From positions 1-64,000 of the forward strand of contig CAJUNA010000042.1 in assembly GCA_910587645.1 (NCBI GenBank): a stretch of DNA of 64,000 nt, written 5' to 3'. Shown here piece by piece: positions 1-7,935 of the stretch. This DNA is from an uncultured Oscillospiraceae bacterium (GTDB lineage Bacteria; Bacillota; Clostridia; Oscillospirales; Oscillospiraceae). Made by a program: the position numbers and the translations under genes. Position 1 is the first letter of the stretch. The number at the start of each line of letters is the position of its first letter. The notes under the pieces were generated by a model. The model worked only from the letters and a program-made list of their open reading frames with translations. It made no database searches and was not told the origin of the DNA.

Positions 1-90
1 GTCGGCAGCAAAGGCGGCGGTGGTCATGCTCAAGGCCAGGGCCAGGACGCACAGCAGCCGCGCCGCATGGGTCAGGGATTTCCGCTTCAT
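1..90 (-). CDS. N-terminus of an exported protein, cut by the window edge
   Basis: An ATG at 90 opens a frame that runs off the left edge after 30 codons. A GGAGGT Shine-Dalgarno lies 9 nt upstream. The visible part is a classical signal peptide: a basic start (MKRKS), a Leu/Ala-rich core and an A-F-A-A-D end that suits signal peptidase I. The mature protein is not visible, so no function is assigned. It follows parB on the same strand across a terminator, so it may belong to the same integrative element. Confidence 0.6.
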   Translation of the reverse strand, partial: MKRKSLTHAARLLCVLALALSMTTAAFAAD

Positions 91-125
91 AGATAAATTA
101 CCTCCATATTGTTGATTTTGGGCGC

Positions 126-151
126 AAAAAAAGCCCGTGGCATCCACGGGG
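126..151 (-). terminator. Rho-independent terminator downstream of parB
   Basis: On the minus strand CCCGTGG and CCACGGG form a stem around a short loop, followed by seven T residues. It separates parB from the exported-protein gene. Confidence 0.75.
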
Positions 152-450
152 TCAAACGCTGCCCGGTGTTTGATGGTTCGTGCGCTGGCGCGCTTCTCTC
201 CAAAGGGTTTTACCGGCTGAAAAAAGGATGGGCAGGGCCTTTCTTTCAGCAGGTACAGCAGGTTTGGAGGGGGAGAGTGTGAGAGGGGGAGGGCGCGGAA
301 AGTGCCAGGGCCGCAAAAGGGCAGACTGCCCCCCAGGCGTCGTCGTCGCAAAGTCCGCTCTGCTCCGTTTCCGCCTAAAGGCGAAAACTGCGCCCGCTCC
401 CTTGCTCCTCCTCTCCCCACAAAATCTCCGATTTTGCGTGGGCCCCATTC

Positions 451-1408
451 TCATCGCTCCCTCGCCCTTTCCCGCTTGCGGTACATCTCCAAAGCCTTCA
501 CGATGGTGTCCTCGATCTTCTGTGCGGGCGTCCCCGCAGGGAAAAACTTGTCGATACGGTTCCCGGGGTATCTTGAATTGCTCCACCTGATTAGGCTTTT
601 CCTCCTGCATGATGGACTTAATAGCCTTGGGGGTTAGCATACTATTTTCTGATAAGTCCCTTATTCTGATAGCCTGATCGTGAGAAGGGGTGCAGTCCTC
701 GCTCTCCATGACCTCCAACAAGGCGTTCTGCTCGTTCTCCGGCAGATAGGACAGCTCCACGGCGGGGCGCAGGGCCATTTGCAGCGTGTCCTTTTCTTTC
801 AGCACAGAATTGTCCACCATGTCCAGCAGTTCGGGCACAAGGTTCGTCAGGCGGATATAGCGTTGGATTTGGGTGTTGCTGTCAGGAGAATTGTCCGCCA
901 GTAACTCTCTTGAGGTCTTTCCTAACTTCTGTCCCGGTGGGACAGAAGTTAAATCTGTGCGCTCTCCTTGTTGCCGTCGCATAGCGTCCAGCTTCATTTT
1001 ATAGGCAAACGCCTTTTCCGAGGGCAGAACGCGCTCCCGTTGGAGGTTGCTGTCCACCATGATAATGATGGCTTCATCGTCGGTCAGCTCCCGGACGATA
1101 CAGGGCACCGTGGGCAGTTCCGCTAACTCCGACGCAAACTTGCGGCGATGGCCCGACACCATCTGATAGCCGCCGTCCGGCATGGGACGCACCAGCACGG
1201 GGGAAAGAACGCCCCGCTCCCTGACGCTCTCCACCATCTGCTCCATTTCCTCGTCCATCCTCACCTTAAACGGGTGGTCGGGAAAGTCGCTGATCTCGGT
1301 GGTGGGCAGGTCGATCACATAGCTGCGTTGGGCGTTGTCCCGTTCCTCCTGGGTGGTGAACATACTATCTACTGAGGTCAGAAGTCCGGCTGCGCTCTTT
1401 GCTGCCAA
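451..1408 (-). pseudogene. parB: ParB-type partition protein gene with a C-terminal frameshift
   Basis: The intact part is a ParB/Spo0J-type nuclease-fold and HTH protein that would bind parS-like sites with ParA. It shows the HPFKVR segment, VSGHRRKFA and SNLQRERVLPSEKAFAYKMK motifs of mobile-element ParBs. The start is TTG at 1408, 9 nt after AAAGGAGGTG, inside the end of parA (44-nt overlap). Around 562-568 the reading shifts. The zero frame runs on to 152 with an unlike, Arg/Pro-rich tail. The shifted frame instead restores a plausible ParB tail (residues like NRIDKFFPAGTPAQKIED) and stops at 451-453. One extra base in a CCCGGGG run explains this. It could be real decay or a sequencing error. 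Confidence 0.8.
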
Positions 1409-2186
1409 TGTCCAGCACCTCCTTTGTCAGTCTGCGGTAGGCGTCCGCCGCCCGTCCCCTGGGTTCGTGCTGGAAGATGCTCTTGTCCGCTGTGCTGACC
1501 TCCGCCAGCCGCACCATCGCCGGGATTACCGTGTCCAGCACGGGCAGGTGACGCCCAAAGTTGGATTTGACGCTGTTCACGATGTCCTTGCGGAACGTGG
1601 TTTCATTCGCCATCGTCAGGAACACGCCGCCGATCTTCAGCCGGGGGTTGATCTGACGCTGGATGCTCCGCACCGTCCCCACCAGCTCCGTCATGTCCTC
1701 CGCCGCCAGATAGTCCGCCTGAACGGGGACAAGCACATAATCCGACGCTGACAGGGCGTTGATAACCAGCATCCCCAGCGAGGGGCGGCAATCCAGCAGA
1801 ACATAGTCATAATCCCGCTTCACGCTGTCCACATACTGTCGTAACACCGTTTCCCGGCTCATCACGTTCACCAGCCCCACCTCCACGGCGGACAGGCTGC
1901 GGTTTCCCGGCACAAAGTCAAAGCCCTCATGGTGGTGCATGATCTCCGGGTGGTCGCGGGGCATTGTCCCGGCCACAACATCGTTCATGGCGTTGGCAAG
2001 GGTCAGGGACAGGTCGTGGGGCTTGCGCTGGCCCAACATTTTGGTCAGATCACCCTGGGGGTCTACGTCAAGCAGGAGAACTTTCTTTCCTTCCAGCGCA
2101 AGACCGGCCCCCAGGTTATAGACAGTCGTGCTTTTGCCAACTCCGCCCTTTTGATTTGCTACACTCAACACTTTCGGTTTCGCCAT
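1365..2186 (-). CDS. parA: ParA/Soj-type partition ATPase of an integrative element
   Basis: A 273-residue deviant Walker-A ATPase that drives segregation of the element's DNA together with ParB. The KGGVGKSTT P-loop is at residues 13-21, the LLDVDPQGDLT switch I region near 38-48, and a YVLLDCRPSLG Walker B-like segment near 128-138. ATG at 2186 has GGAAGGAGG 8 nt upstream. It overlaps the start of parB, so the two are translationally linked. Pairs of this type sit beside replication-initiator genes in Tn1549-like elements, and a rep-like remnant lies on the same strand at 5776-6235. The gene itself looks intact. Confidence 0.92.
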   Translation of the reverse strand: MAKPKVLSVANQKGGVGKSTTVYNLGAGLALEGKKVLLLDVDPQGDLTKMLGQRKPHDLSLTLANAMNDVVAGTMPRDHPEIMHHHEGFDFVPGNRSLSAVEVGLVNVMSRETVLRQYVDSVKRDYDYVLLDCRPSLGMLVINALSASDYVLVPVQADYLAAEDMTELVGTVRSIQRQINPRLKIGGVFLTMANETTFRKDIVNSVKSNFGRHLPVLDTVIPAMVRLAEVSTADKSIFQHEPRGRAADAYRRLTKEVLDIGSKERSRTSDLSR

Positions 2187-2496
2187 TTGGGGTTTCCTCC
2201 TTCCATAGATTTAGCCGCCTGCGGCGAAACAGACGGCTATGTATGGGCATGGAAAAAGCCGCCTTTTCATCATTGAAAAGACGGCCTATCCAGTCGAGCG
2301 ATATGTGATTTTGGAGGGTAGTTCAAAGGGCGGCGCAAAACCGTATGTCCGCATTTCCCGGTGTTTCGTCGTATCAAAGTTCATCCCTTGGTAGTAAATT
2401 CGTAGTAATTGGGGTGGTCTGTTGTCAGGAAATGCGGCGTAATGCGCTGTTTCACAAGGTTTTGCTGGTTCTTACAAAATATTTAGATAGAAATCT
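2187..2496. other. Intergenic region between parA and the ATPase operon
   Basis: About 310 nt with no gene. It holds a leftward terminator-like hairpin (2252-2286), a partial direct repeat around GTAGTAA (about 2391-2407), and a composition switch from the AT-rich cargo to GC-rich element DNA near 2300. No convincing parS array or promoter was seen. Confidence 0.5.
2252..2286 (-). terminator. Terminator between the ATPase operon and parA
   Basis: GCCGTCTTTTC pairs with GAAAAGGCGGC (one mismatch) on the minus strand and is followed by TTTTT. It would stop transcripts coming from the cargo operon before parA. Confidence 0.7.
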
Positions 2497-4581
2497 TTAA
2501 GGATTCTCTGCTATGCTGGAAAAAGTATTAGAAATGCAAAAAGATACTCCTCGCTCCTTTTTTATTAAGTCTATGTATCGGTATATACTATCAAGTAGAT
2601 TTTTTAAATTACATATCAGTGCGTCATAGTCACTTCCTCCATCTGGATAATACGCTCTGATGTTCCTATATACGCCTTCCAACAAAGGGCTTACCAACAA
2701 TTCAGGTCCAAAATATTCCTGATATTTTCCAAGATTTGGAATCGCATCACCAATATTTCGCTTTTCAAATAGAAACAGCGATCTAATATAATTAATCAAA
2801 TAATCCATAATTTCAGGAATTCTCAAATTGCAAGTTAACTTATCATTATTTTCAATATTCGTATAAATTGTATCCCGGTATAGTTCTAATAATAATGCAT
2901 TTTTAGAGAATAGATTGTATAAATACTTCCCACGAGGCGACAAATATAATTTAAATGTTCCCCTATATTGCCGCTCAATTTGTTCTTCAGCTATCGTTTC
3001 TATGTCATATATGCTCCGCAAAAGAATCCCGCTTTTATAGAGATAGTCAAGGCAATCAATTATCCGCAATTTCCATTTATCGACTGTTAACTCAGAGTCT
3101 GTAGCCTCTAAAAAAACTTTAGAAATGTCATTTACAATATCATCTCTACTAACATACGTTTCTCCATATAAATCCGTTGCCTTTTTCCGTATTAAGTATC
3201 GTATTATAAGCAAATTGAACAGCTCTGACCCTTCCTCTTTTCCATTGTTGTGAAGAATATTAGGGAAATAGCTGTTCTCTTTTTCACCATCAATATATGT
3301 TATCTCATTACCACAAGCCAATGCATGAAATATTGTTTTAGCTGTTAAACGATAATTTTCAGCATTAATTACAAAACTCCCCATTGACTCTGTTTCGCCT
3401 TTGGCAATCCACTCCAAATTAACTAAAATTCGGCTATACATCAACATCGCATTGCATACATTACAATTTGCCAAGTCATATATTATATTTGAAAAATTGT
3501 TGTTAATCTGTTGCAAAACAAAGTCGAATTGATCTCGAGCATCTAGATAAGAAGGAACATTTTTGATATGATCTAAAACATTCTTTGAACGCTCTATTTC
3601 ATCAAATCTCGCTGAAAAAATATCGCCTAATAAAGCAGATTCAGTTTTAAAAATAGTATTCTTTTCAATCTGTTCACGCCGTGCTTCCAATTGGCGATCA
3701 AGATTACTCCTAAAAGTATACGCCCGAAGAACCACAAAAGTTTTTATCCAACTTTTTTTATCCTCTGCACAAGAAAAGCAGGAGTGTAGATGCCGTGCTA
3801 TTTCTACAACTGGCCTGTGAAAAATTGTCTCTTTCGCCTCAATATCGTCATAAATCAAAAAAACATTATGAATATTTGGCGTCTTACTAAGAACAAACTT
3901 TAAGAGACAAGAATAGTAGTCAAGTCTATTTTTCTCACTAGCCTTTTCCAATTCCTCCTTCTTTTTGCTCAGAGTTTTCTCAGTCTCCTCGTCAAACCAA
4001 TCGTTTAAAGAAATCTTTGGATTTAACTCCGTATTTTGTAAACACATAGGTTTGTTCTTTTCAATATAATCATATAGGCCACTCCAAAACTCGTCATCAT
4101 TTTCTTTACCATCATAGAACTGAGGATTACTCTTCATAAGTTTGCCTGTTGCTCTGATTAAATACTTCACCACCTCATTCTCAACACTTTTCTGCGGTTG
4201 ATCGGATAAAAGGTTTGCATAATAAAAAGAAATATAAATTATTATATTATCGTCGTTAATATGTACATCTCTATCCAACACTTTAAAATAGTTCCGAAGC
4301 AACGTTGTTTTTCCCATTCCAGTAAAACCAACTAAATACTTAATTATATTCTCACTTTTATCGCAAATTTCTTGTAGTTTTTTTTCTAAAGGATCTTTTA
4401 CATATATTCTGCTTGTACCGTTTTCCCTTTGCTCATTAAAATATCTTCCATAACAGGTTCCTTCGTAATAATCGGAATTAAGTAAAACGTCAAAAATTGC
4501 AGAAAATCTTTTCCCCAATTGATTTCTACTGGAAATCGCTTTCTTTGTATTGCTATATCCTTCATTAGGGCATCTGTACAT
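2497..4581 (-). CDS. STAND-like P-loop ATPase of unknown function (mobile-element cargo)
   Basis: A 694-residue protein I do not recognise as a named family. A P-loop GFTGMGKTT spans residues 85-93. A Walker B-like stretch VFLIYDDIE spans 240-248 with Asp245/Asp246. An Arg-containing TFVVLRAYTFRSNL segment at 281-294 resembles the sensor strand of STAND/AAA-type NTPases. The remaining roughly 400 residues are charged, helical-looking and without a recognised effector or protease motif. Base composition is clearly AT-rich against its neighbours. Its ATG shares one base with the stop of the 218-residue membrane protein gene (TAATG), so the two are co-translated. Position as low-GC cargo in an integrative element and the ATPase-plus-membrane-partner design suggest, but do not show, a defence or toxin-like role. 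Confidence 0.75.
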   Translation of the reverse strand: MYRCPNEGYSNTKKAISSRNQLGKRFSAIFDVLLNSDYYEGTCYGRYFNEQRENGTSRIYVKDPLEKKLQEICDKSENIIKYLVGFTGMGKTTLLRNYFKVLDRDVHINDDNIIIYISFYYANLLSDQPQKSVENEVVKYLIRATGKLMKSNPQFYDGKENDDEFWSGLYDYIEKNKPMCLQNTELNPKISLNDWFDEETEKTLSKKKEELEKASEKNRLDYYSCLLKFVLSKTPNIHNVFLIYDDIEAKETIFHRPVVEIARHLHSCFSCAEDKKSWIKTFVVLRAYTFRSNLDRQLEARREQIEKNTIFKTESALLGDIFSARFDEIERSKNVLDHIKNVPSYLDARDQFDFVLQQINNNFSNIIYDLANCNVCNAMLMYSRILVNLEWIAKGETESMGSFVINAENYRLTAKTIFHALACGNEITYIDGEKENSYFPNILHNNGKEEGSELFNLLIIRYLIRKKATDLYGETYVSRDDIVNDISKVFLEATDSELTVDKWKLRIIDCLDYLYKSGILLRSIYDIETIAEEQIERQYRGTFKLYLSPRGKYLYNLFSKNALLLELYRDTIYTNIENNDKLTCNLRIPEIMDYLINYIRSLFLFEKRNIGDAIPNLGKYQEYFGPELLVSPLLEGVYRNIRAYYPDGGSDYDALICNLKNLLDSIYRYIDLIKKERGVSFCISNTFSSIAENP

Positions 4582-5237
4582 TATTCTTCCCCCCTACTAA
4601 ACTTTTTTAAACTCTCCATAAGAGTTTCCATTTTACTTTCAAACTTTAATTCTGGCGTATCAGATGTATCCAAAAATTTTTGAACATATTCTTTCAATTC
4701 TTCTGTAGGTTCTTCACCTTTCTGGCATTTCTTCTTGATTTTTAATATTGTATTTTCACAACTAGTTAAAAGTTTCTTCTCATCTATTGTTATTTTCTGT
4801 TCTGCATTCAAATTAATTATATCTGCCAATGATGATTCTAAAACATATAATTCGTCCAAATTTGCGCCTAACCCAATGTGTTTGTTTAAAATAATGACAC
4901 TATTACTTTTTATTTCACGTTCAATTCTTGTTGCCCATAGAGTAATTTTCGCCTTCCGATCATTTATTGTAATTTTTCCAAGTGTTTTTGATAAGTGATA
5001 TGCTATAAAACTCAATATACATGTAGAGCATATTTCAATTATTATCAGTACCATCTCAACATACTCTTTTGCGGTAATTCCTCCCATACTGTCTGGGTGA
5101 ACTTTTGTGCGTACCCAATATAGAATATCTGGCAAAAGGAATGCAAGAACAATTGATAGAATAATAACTATTACAAAAAAGAGTATAGAACGCCAACTTT
5201 TTTTCTTCCCATGATTATCGCCCTGTCCACTCGCCAT
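4581..5237 (-). CDS. Two-helix membrane protein with cytoplasmic helical tail, partner of the ATPase
   Basis: 218 residues. A basic N-terminus (GKKKSWR) precedes transmembrane helix 1 at about 16-38. A short loop leads to helix 2 at about 61-82. The remaining 135 residues are Lys/Glu-rich, probably coiled coil, and likely cytoplasmic. No enzyme motif is visible. Start ATG 5237 follows a GGGGTGG-like site. The stop overlaps the ATPase start by 1 nt. The simplest reading is a membrane anchor or effector working with the ATPase. I do not recognise the family. AT-rich like its partner. Confidence 0.7.
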   Translation of the reverse strand: MASGQGDNHGKKKSWRSILFFVIVIILSIVLAFLLPDILYWVRTKVHPDSMGGITAKEYVEMVLIIIEICSTCILSFIAYHLSKTLGKITINDRKAKITLWATRIEREIKSNSVIILNKHIGLGANLDELYVLESSLADIINLNAEQKITIDEKKLLTSCENTILKIKKKCQKGEEPTEELKEYVQKFLDTSDTPELKFESKMETLMESLKKFSRGEE

Positions 5238-5775
5238 CTATGCCACCCCATATCTTTTCTATAACCAATTTTTGTATCCCATCGTAGATGAGTATGACTA
5301 ATAAAATCCGAATGCATTATAGATATTATCGTACCAATTTCGACCACTTTTGTCAATATCACCGGTTCAAAAAACGCTGGCTACCTCGCCAGCGTTTCAA
5401 CATAGATGGATACAATAAGCGAAATGTGTTTGCCTGTTGCCCAAAACCATTGATTTCATGCGTGTTTGCGGGACTGTCGTTATGAACACTCGTACCAGCA
5501 ATGGAGGTTAAACACGATATTTGGTTAAAAAACTTAGTATTTGCAAGTCTCCTGGGGCTCCCAAATTTTCACATTTGGGAGTCCCAAAATTTCGATATTT
5601 TCAGAGGTATAGCTTCCTGCGGAAAACCTCCTGAAACGATTTCAGCGCCGGTTCATTAGCCATCACAGGCCATTGAACCGGCGCTTTCTTTTTATCCACC
5701 GGCAGCAGTATTTCCCAATGGGAATTTGCCCAAGCTGATGAATAGTAATTTTACCAGACCTGTTGGGATGCCGCT
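5238..5775. other. AT-rich intergenic region with three hairpins
   Basis: No gene of credible length. It carries three separate inverted repeats: a 10-bp perfect stem at 5372-5397 (AAACGCTGGC/GCCAGCGTTT), a 9-bp stem at 5554-5585 (CTCCCAAAT/ATTTGGGAG) and a terminator at 5644-5693. The promoter of the ATPase operon must lie here or just upstream, but none stood out. Confidence 0.6.
5644..5693 (+). terminator. Strong rightward Rho-independent terminator
   Basis: AGCGCCGGTTCA pairs perfectly with TGAACCGGCGCT around an 18-nt loop and is followed by TTTCTTTTT. No rightward gene precedes it in the window, so it may end an unseen small transcript or be a leftover of the inserted segment. Confidence 0.75.
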
Positions 5776-6235
5776 CTACTTTCTGAACTGCTTCCAAATT
5801 TCAGCGGCAAAGTACCAGCGTGTGGAACCGTACTCCATGCCGTGGCGGCGGTATTTCTTGATGATGCGGATTTTCGTGGTGTTCTCCCACATACAGTCCA
5901 TGACAAATTCGATATGGCCACTGTTCAGCTTCAACAGCTTGGCTTTTACCAGCTCGGCGGCGAAGCCGCAACAGCCTCACAGCGGGAGGGGGCGAATGGA
6001 ATGGGCTGTTCGTGGATGATATACTCGTTGCTGCTGAACTTGCCGCCCTCGTTCGTGGTCTGGTGACGCTCAATGTACCCGGCCCGCTCCAATTCATTGA
6101 CAGCGGAACGAATAGGGTTCTTGCTCTCCCGGTTGATGTAGCACAGGCCGGACAGGGTATCATCCCAATCTTTTGGGAGGGACAAAATCTGCGGCAGCAG
6201 GCCCTTGCCTTTCAGGGATTTTCCTCGTTGTGCAT
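5776..6235 (-). pseudogene. Remnant of the element's replication/HTH protein (DUF6017-like)
   Basis: Two pieces of one protein survive in different frames. The upstream piece (about 5950-6235) reads like the winged-helix part of Tn1549-type HTH/rep proteins: KGLLPQILSLPKDWDDTLSG, then INRESKNPIRSAVNELERAG and SNEYIIHEQP. The downstream piece (about 5776-5945) reads LLKLNSGHIEFVMDCMWENT, which resembles the DUF6017 C-terminal domain, and ends at a stop at 5776-5778 after an unlike tail. The 5' end is missing at the collagen-gene junction near 6235, and an internal deletion plus frameshift joins the pieces. Family naming is from memory. Confidence 0.65.
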
Positions 6236-6813
6236 ATATTGACGGTGCTACTGGGCCTACCGGGCCTGCCGGCGCTACTGGCCCCACCGGCCCCACTGGT
6301 GCAACGGGTGCCACCGGGCCTGCCGGCGCGGCGGGCGCCACTGGTGCTGCCGGCGCTACCGGCCCTACCGGTGCCACTGGGCCTACTGGAACCACCGGAA
6401 CCAGCGTCACCGCTACCTCTGCTTTTGCTGCTAATACCAGCGGTACAGTTCTGGCTGTGCTTTTATTGGGCACTCTTGTCCCTCTGCCGGACAGCCAGGT
6501 GCTCTCTCCGGACATTACAGTTAATGGGGCCAACACAGTGTTTACCGTGAACACTGCCGGCCGCTATCAGCTCTCCTATATCCTCAACACCACTGCGGCT
6601 CTGGCCAGCGGCACCCGGCTACTGATCAACGGCGCGGCTAACCAGGCCTCCACTGTGGCGCCCCTGCTGTCTTTGAGCCACTTCTCCAACGAGATTATAC
6701 TGGATCTGAATGCAGGGGACACCATTTCCATACAGATGTTCGGTATTGCCACTGCGGCTACGCTGCTGCCCGGTGCCTCCGGCGCGTCTCTATCCATCAC
6801 CCGCCTGAGCTAA
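6205..6813 (+). CDS. Collagen-like spore surface protein (BclA-type), probably 5'-truncated
   Basis: The ORF has about 12 leading residues, then an uninterrupted G-X-Y tract (about residues 14-65, mostly GATGPTGPAG-type triplets). A C-terminal TNF-like trimerisation domain of BclA type follows (AFAANTSG, NTVFTVNTAGRYQLSY, SLSITRLS at the end). Such proteins form the hair-like nap of the exosporium. Unlike the next gene it lacks the roughly 95-residue N-terminal anchoring domain. The bases encoding its first residues are the antisense of the mobile-element rep remnant, and no Shine-Dalgarno precedes ATG 6205. The original 5' end therefore seems to have been lost when the element inserted. It may no longer be expressed. 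Confidence 0.8.
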   Translation: MPFRDFPRCAYIDGATGPTGPAGATGPTGPTGATGATGPAGAAGATGAAGATGPTGATGPTGTTGTSVTATSAFAANTSGTVLAVLLLGTLVPLPDSQVLSPDITVNGANTVFTVNTAGRYQLSYILNTTAALASGTRLLINGAANQASTVAPLLSLSHFSNEIILDLNAGDTISIQMFGIATAATLLPGASGASLSITRLS

Positions 6814-6826
6814 GGAGGGATGTCTC

Positions 6827-7855
6827 ATGTCATTGCCTACGTTTCCCCAAATTGATCCCCCGCTGACCCGCGAGGGGAGTCTTAATGAGATCATCTCCTC
6901 GATTGCGGCCGAGGAACTCAGCCTGAGCCATATTCTCAACGCCGAGGGTGAAAAGCTGCAATACGTCCTGGGCACCCTGCCGGGCCTGGGGGAGGCCGCC
7001 GCGTTTGAGGAGGTCATGAAAGTCAATCGGAGCGTACAGGATACCCTGTCCGATGTGATGGAGCAGCAATCGCTGCTGACCGCCAAGCTGAGCGCGGCCA
7101 TGAAGGCCCCCGTTCTTCCCGGCCCCGCCGGCCCCGCCGGCCCTGTTGGGCCTGTTGGACCCGCCGAAGGCTCCACTGGGCCTACCGGTCCCACCGGCCC
7201 CACCGGCGCGGAAGGTCCCGTTGGTGCGGAGGGCGCCACTGGCCCCGCCGGGCCTGCCGGTTCTCAGGGTGTTACGGGCGTTTCGGGTGGTCCCGGCGCA
7301 CCCGGTGAAACGGGCCCCACTGGCCCCACCGGCCCCACCGGGCCGGAAGGCGCAGCCGGCCCTGCCGGTGCAGCCGGCCTGGCGGGACTCACAGGAGCCG
7401 CAGGAGCCACCGGCCCCACTGGCCCCACCGGAGCCACCAGCCCCGGCCTTACCGCTGCCTTTGCCGCTAACACCCAGGGCAGTACCATCTCAGTGGCGGT
7501 GGGCGGTACCCCTATCGCTCTGCCCAACGCGCAGGTTTTACCCCCTGATATCACCGCCAATGCCGGAAATACGGTGTTTACCGTGACCCAGGCAGGCACC
7601 TATCAGATCTCTTACCACGTGAATATCACTCTGGCCCTGTTGATGGGAACCCGGCTGGTAATTAACGGCGTCAACAACGCCGCTTCCACCATCGCCCCCG
7701 TGGTCTCCACAGCCAGTTTTGAAAATCAAATCACGGTCAACCTGCCCGCGAACTCCACTATCTCCCTTCAGATGTACCCGGCTCTTCTTGCCGGGAGCGC
7801 CGTCCTGGTAGGCGGTGGGGCAGGGGCCTCCCTGGCCATCGTCCGGCTGAGCTAA
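6827..7855 (+). CDS. Collagen-like exosporium glycoprotein, BclA family
   Basis: 342 residues in three parts. Residues 1-95 are a helical N-terminal domain (SLNEIISSIAAEELSLSHIL) of the sort that anchors clostridial collagen-like proteins to the spore surface. Residues 99-206 are G-X-Y repeats rich in GPTGPTGPTGA triplets, whose Thr residues are the usual O-glycosylation sites. Residues 207-342 are a BclA-type C-terminal trimerising domain very similar to that of the preceding gene. GGAGGGATG precedes ATG 6827, only 13 nt after the upstream stop. The glycosyltransferase 80 nt downstream probably decorates it. Confidence 0.88.
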   Translation: MSLPTFPQIDPPLTREGSLNEIISSIAAEELSLSHILNAEGEKLQYVLGTLPGLGEAAAFEEVMKVNRSVQDTLSDVMEQQSLLTAKLSAAMKAPVLPGPAGPAGPVGPVGPAEGSTGPTGPTGPTGAEGPVGAEGATGPAGPAGSQGVTGVSGGPGAPGETGPTGPTGPTGPEGAAGPAGAAGLAGLTGAAGATGPTGPTGATSPGLTAAFAANTQGSTISVAVGGTPIALPNAQVLPPDITANAGNTVFTVTQAGTYQISYHVNITLALLMGTRLVINGVNNAASTIAPVVSTASFENQITVNLPANSTISLQMYPALLAGSAVLVGGGAGASLAIVRLS

Positions 7856-7935
7856 GCCCTGCCGGAATACAAAAACCTCCCGCCGGCTTCTGCCGACGGG
7901 AGCAATCTCATGATGATTGCAAAGGAGCCCCCATT

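Noticed and set aside
152..450. C-terminal extension of ParB to position 152
   Set aside because: Composition is unlike ParB, and a shifted frame restores the family tail; treated as post-frameshift read-through.
5946..6554. 202-codon minus-strand ORF
   Set aside because: Only its last third is a genuine rep remnant; the first two thirds are antisense to collagen codons.
6241..7440. CRISPR-like or tandem DNA repeats
   Set aside because: The repeats are 9-nt periodic codons for Gly-X-Y in collagen-like genes, not spaced repeats with unique spacers.
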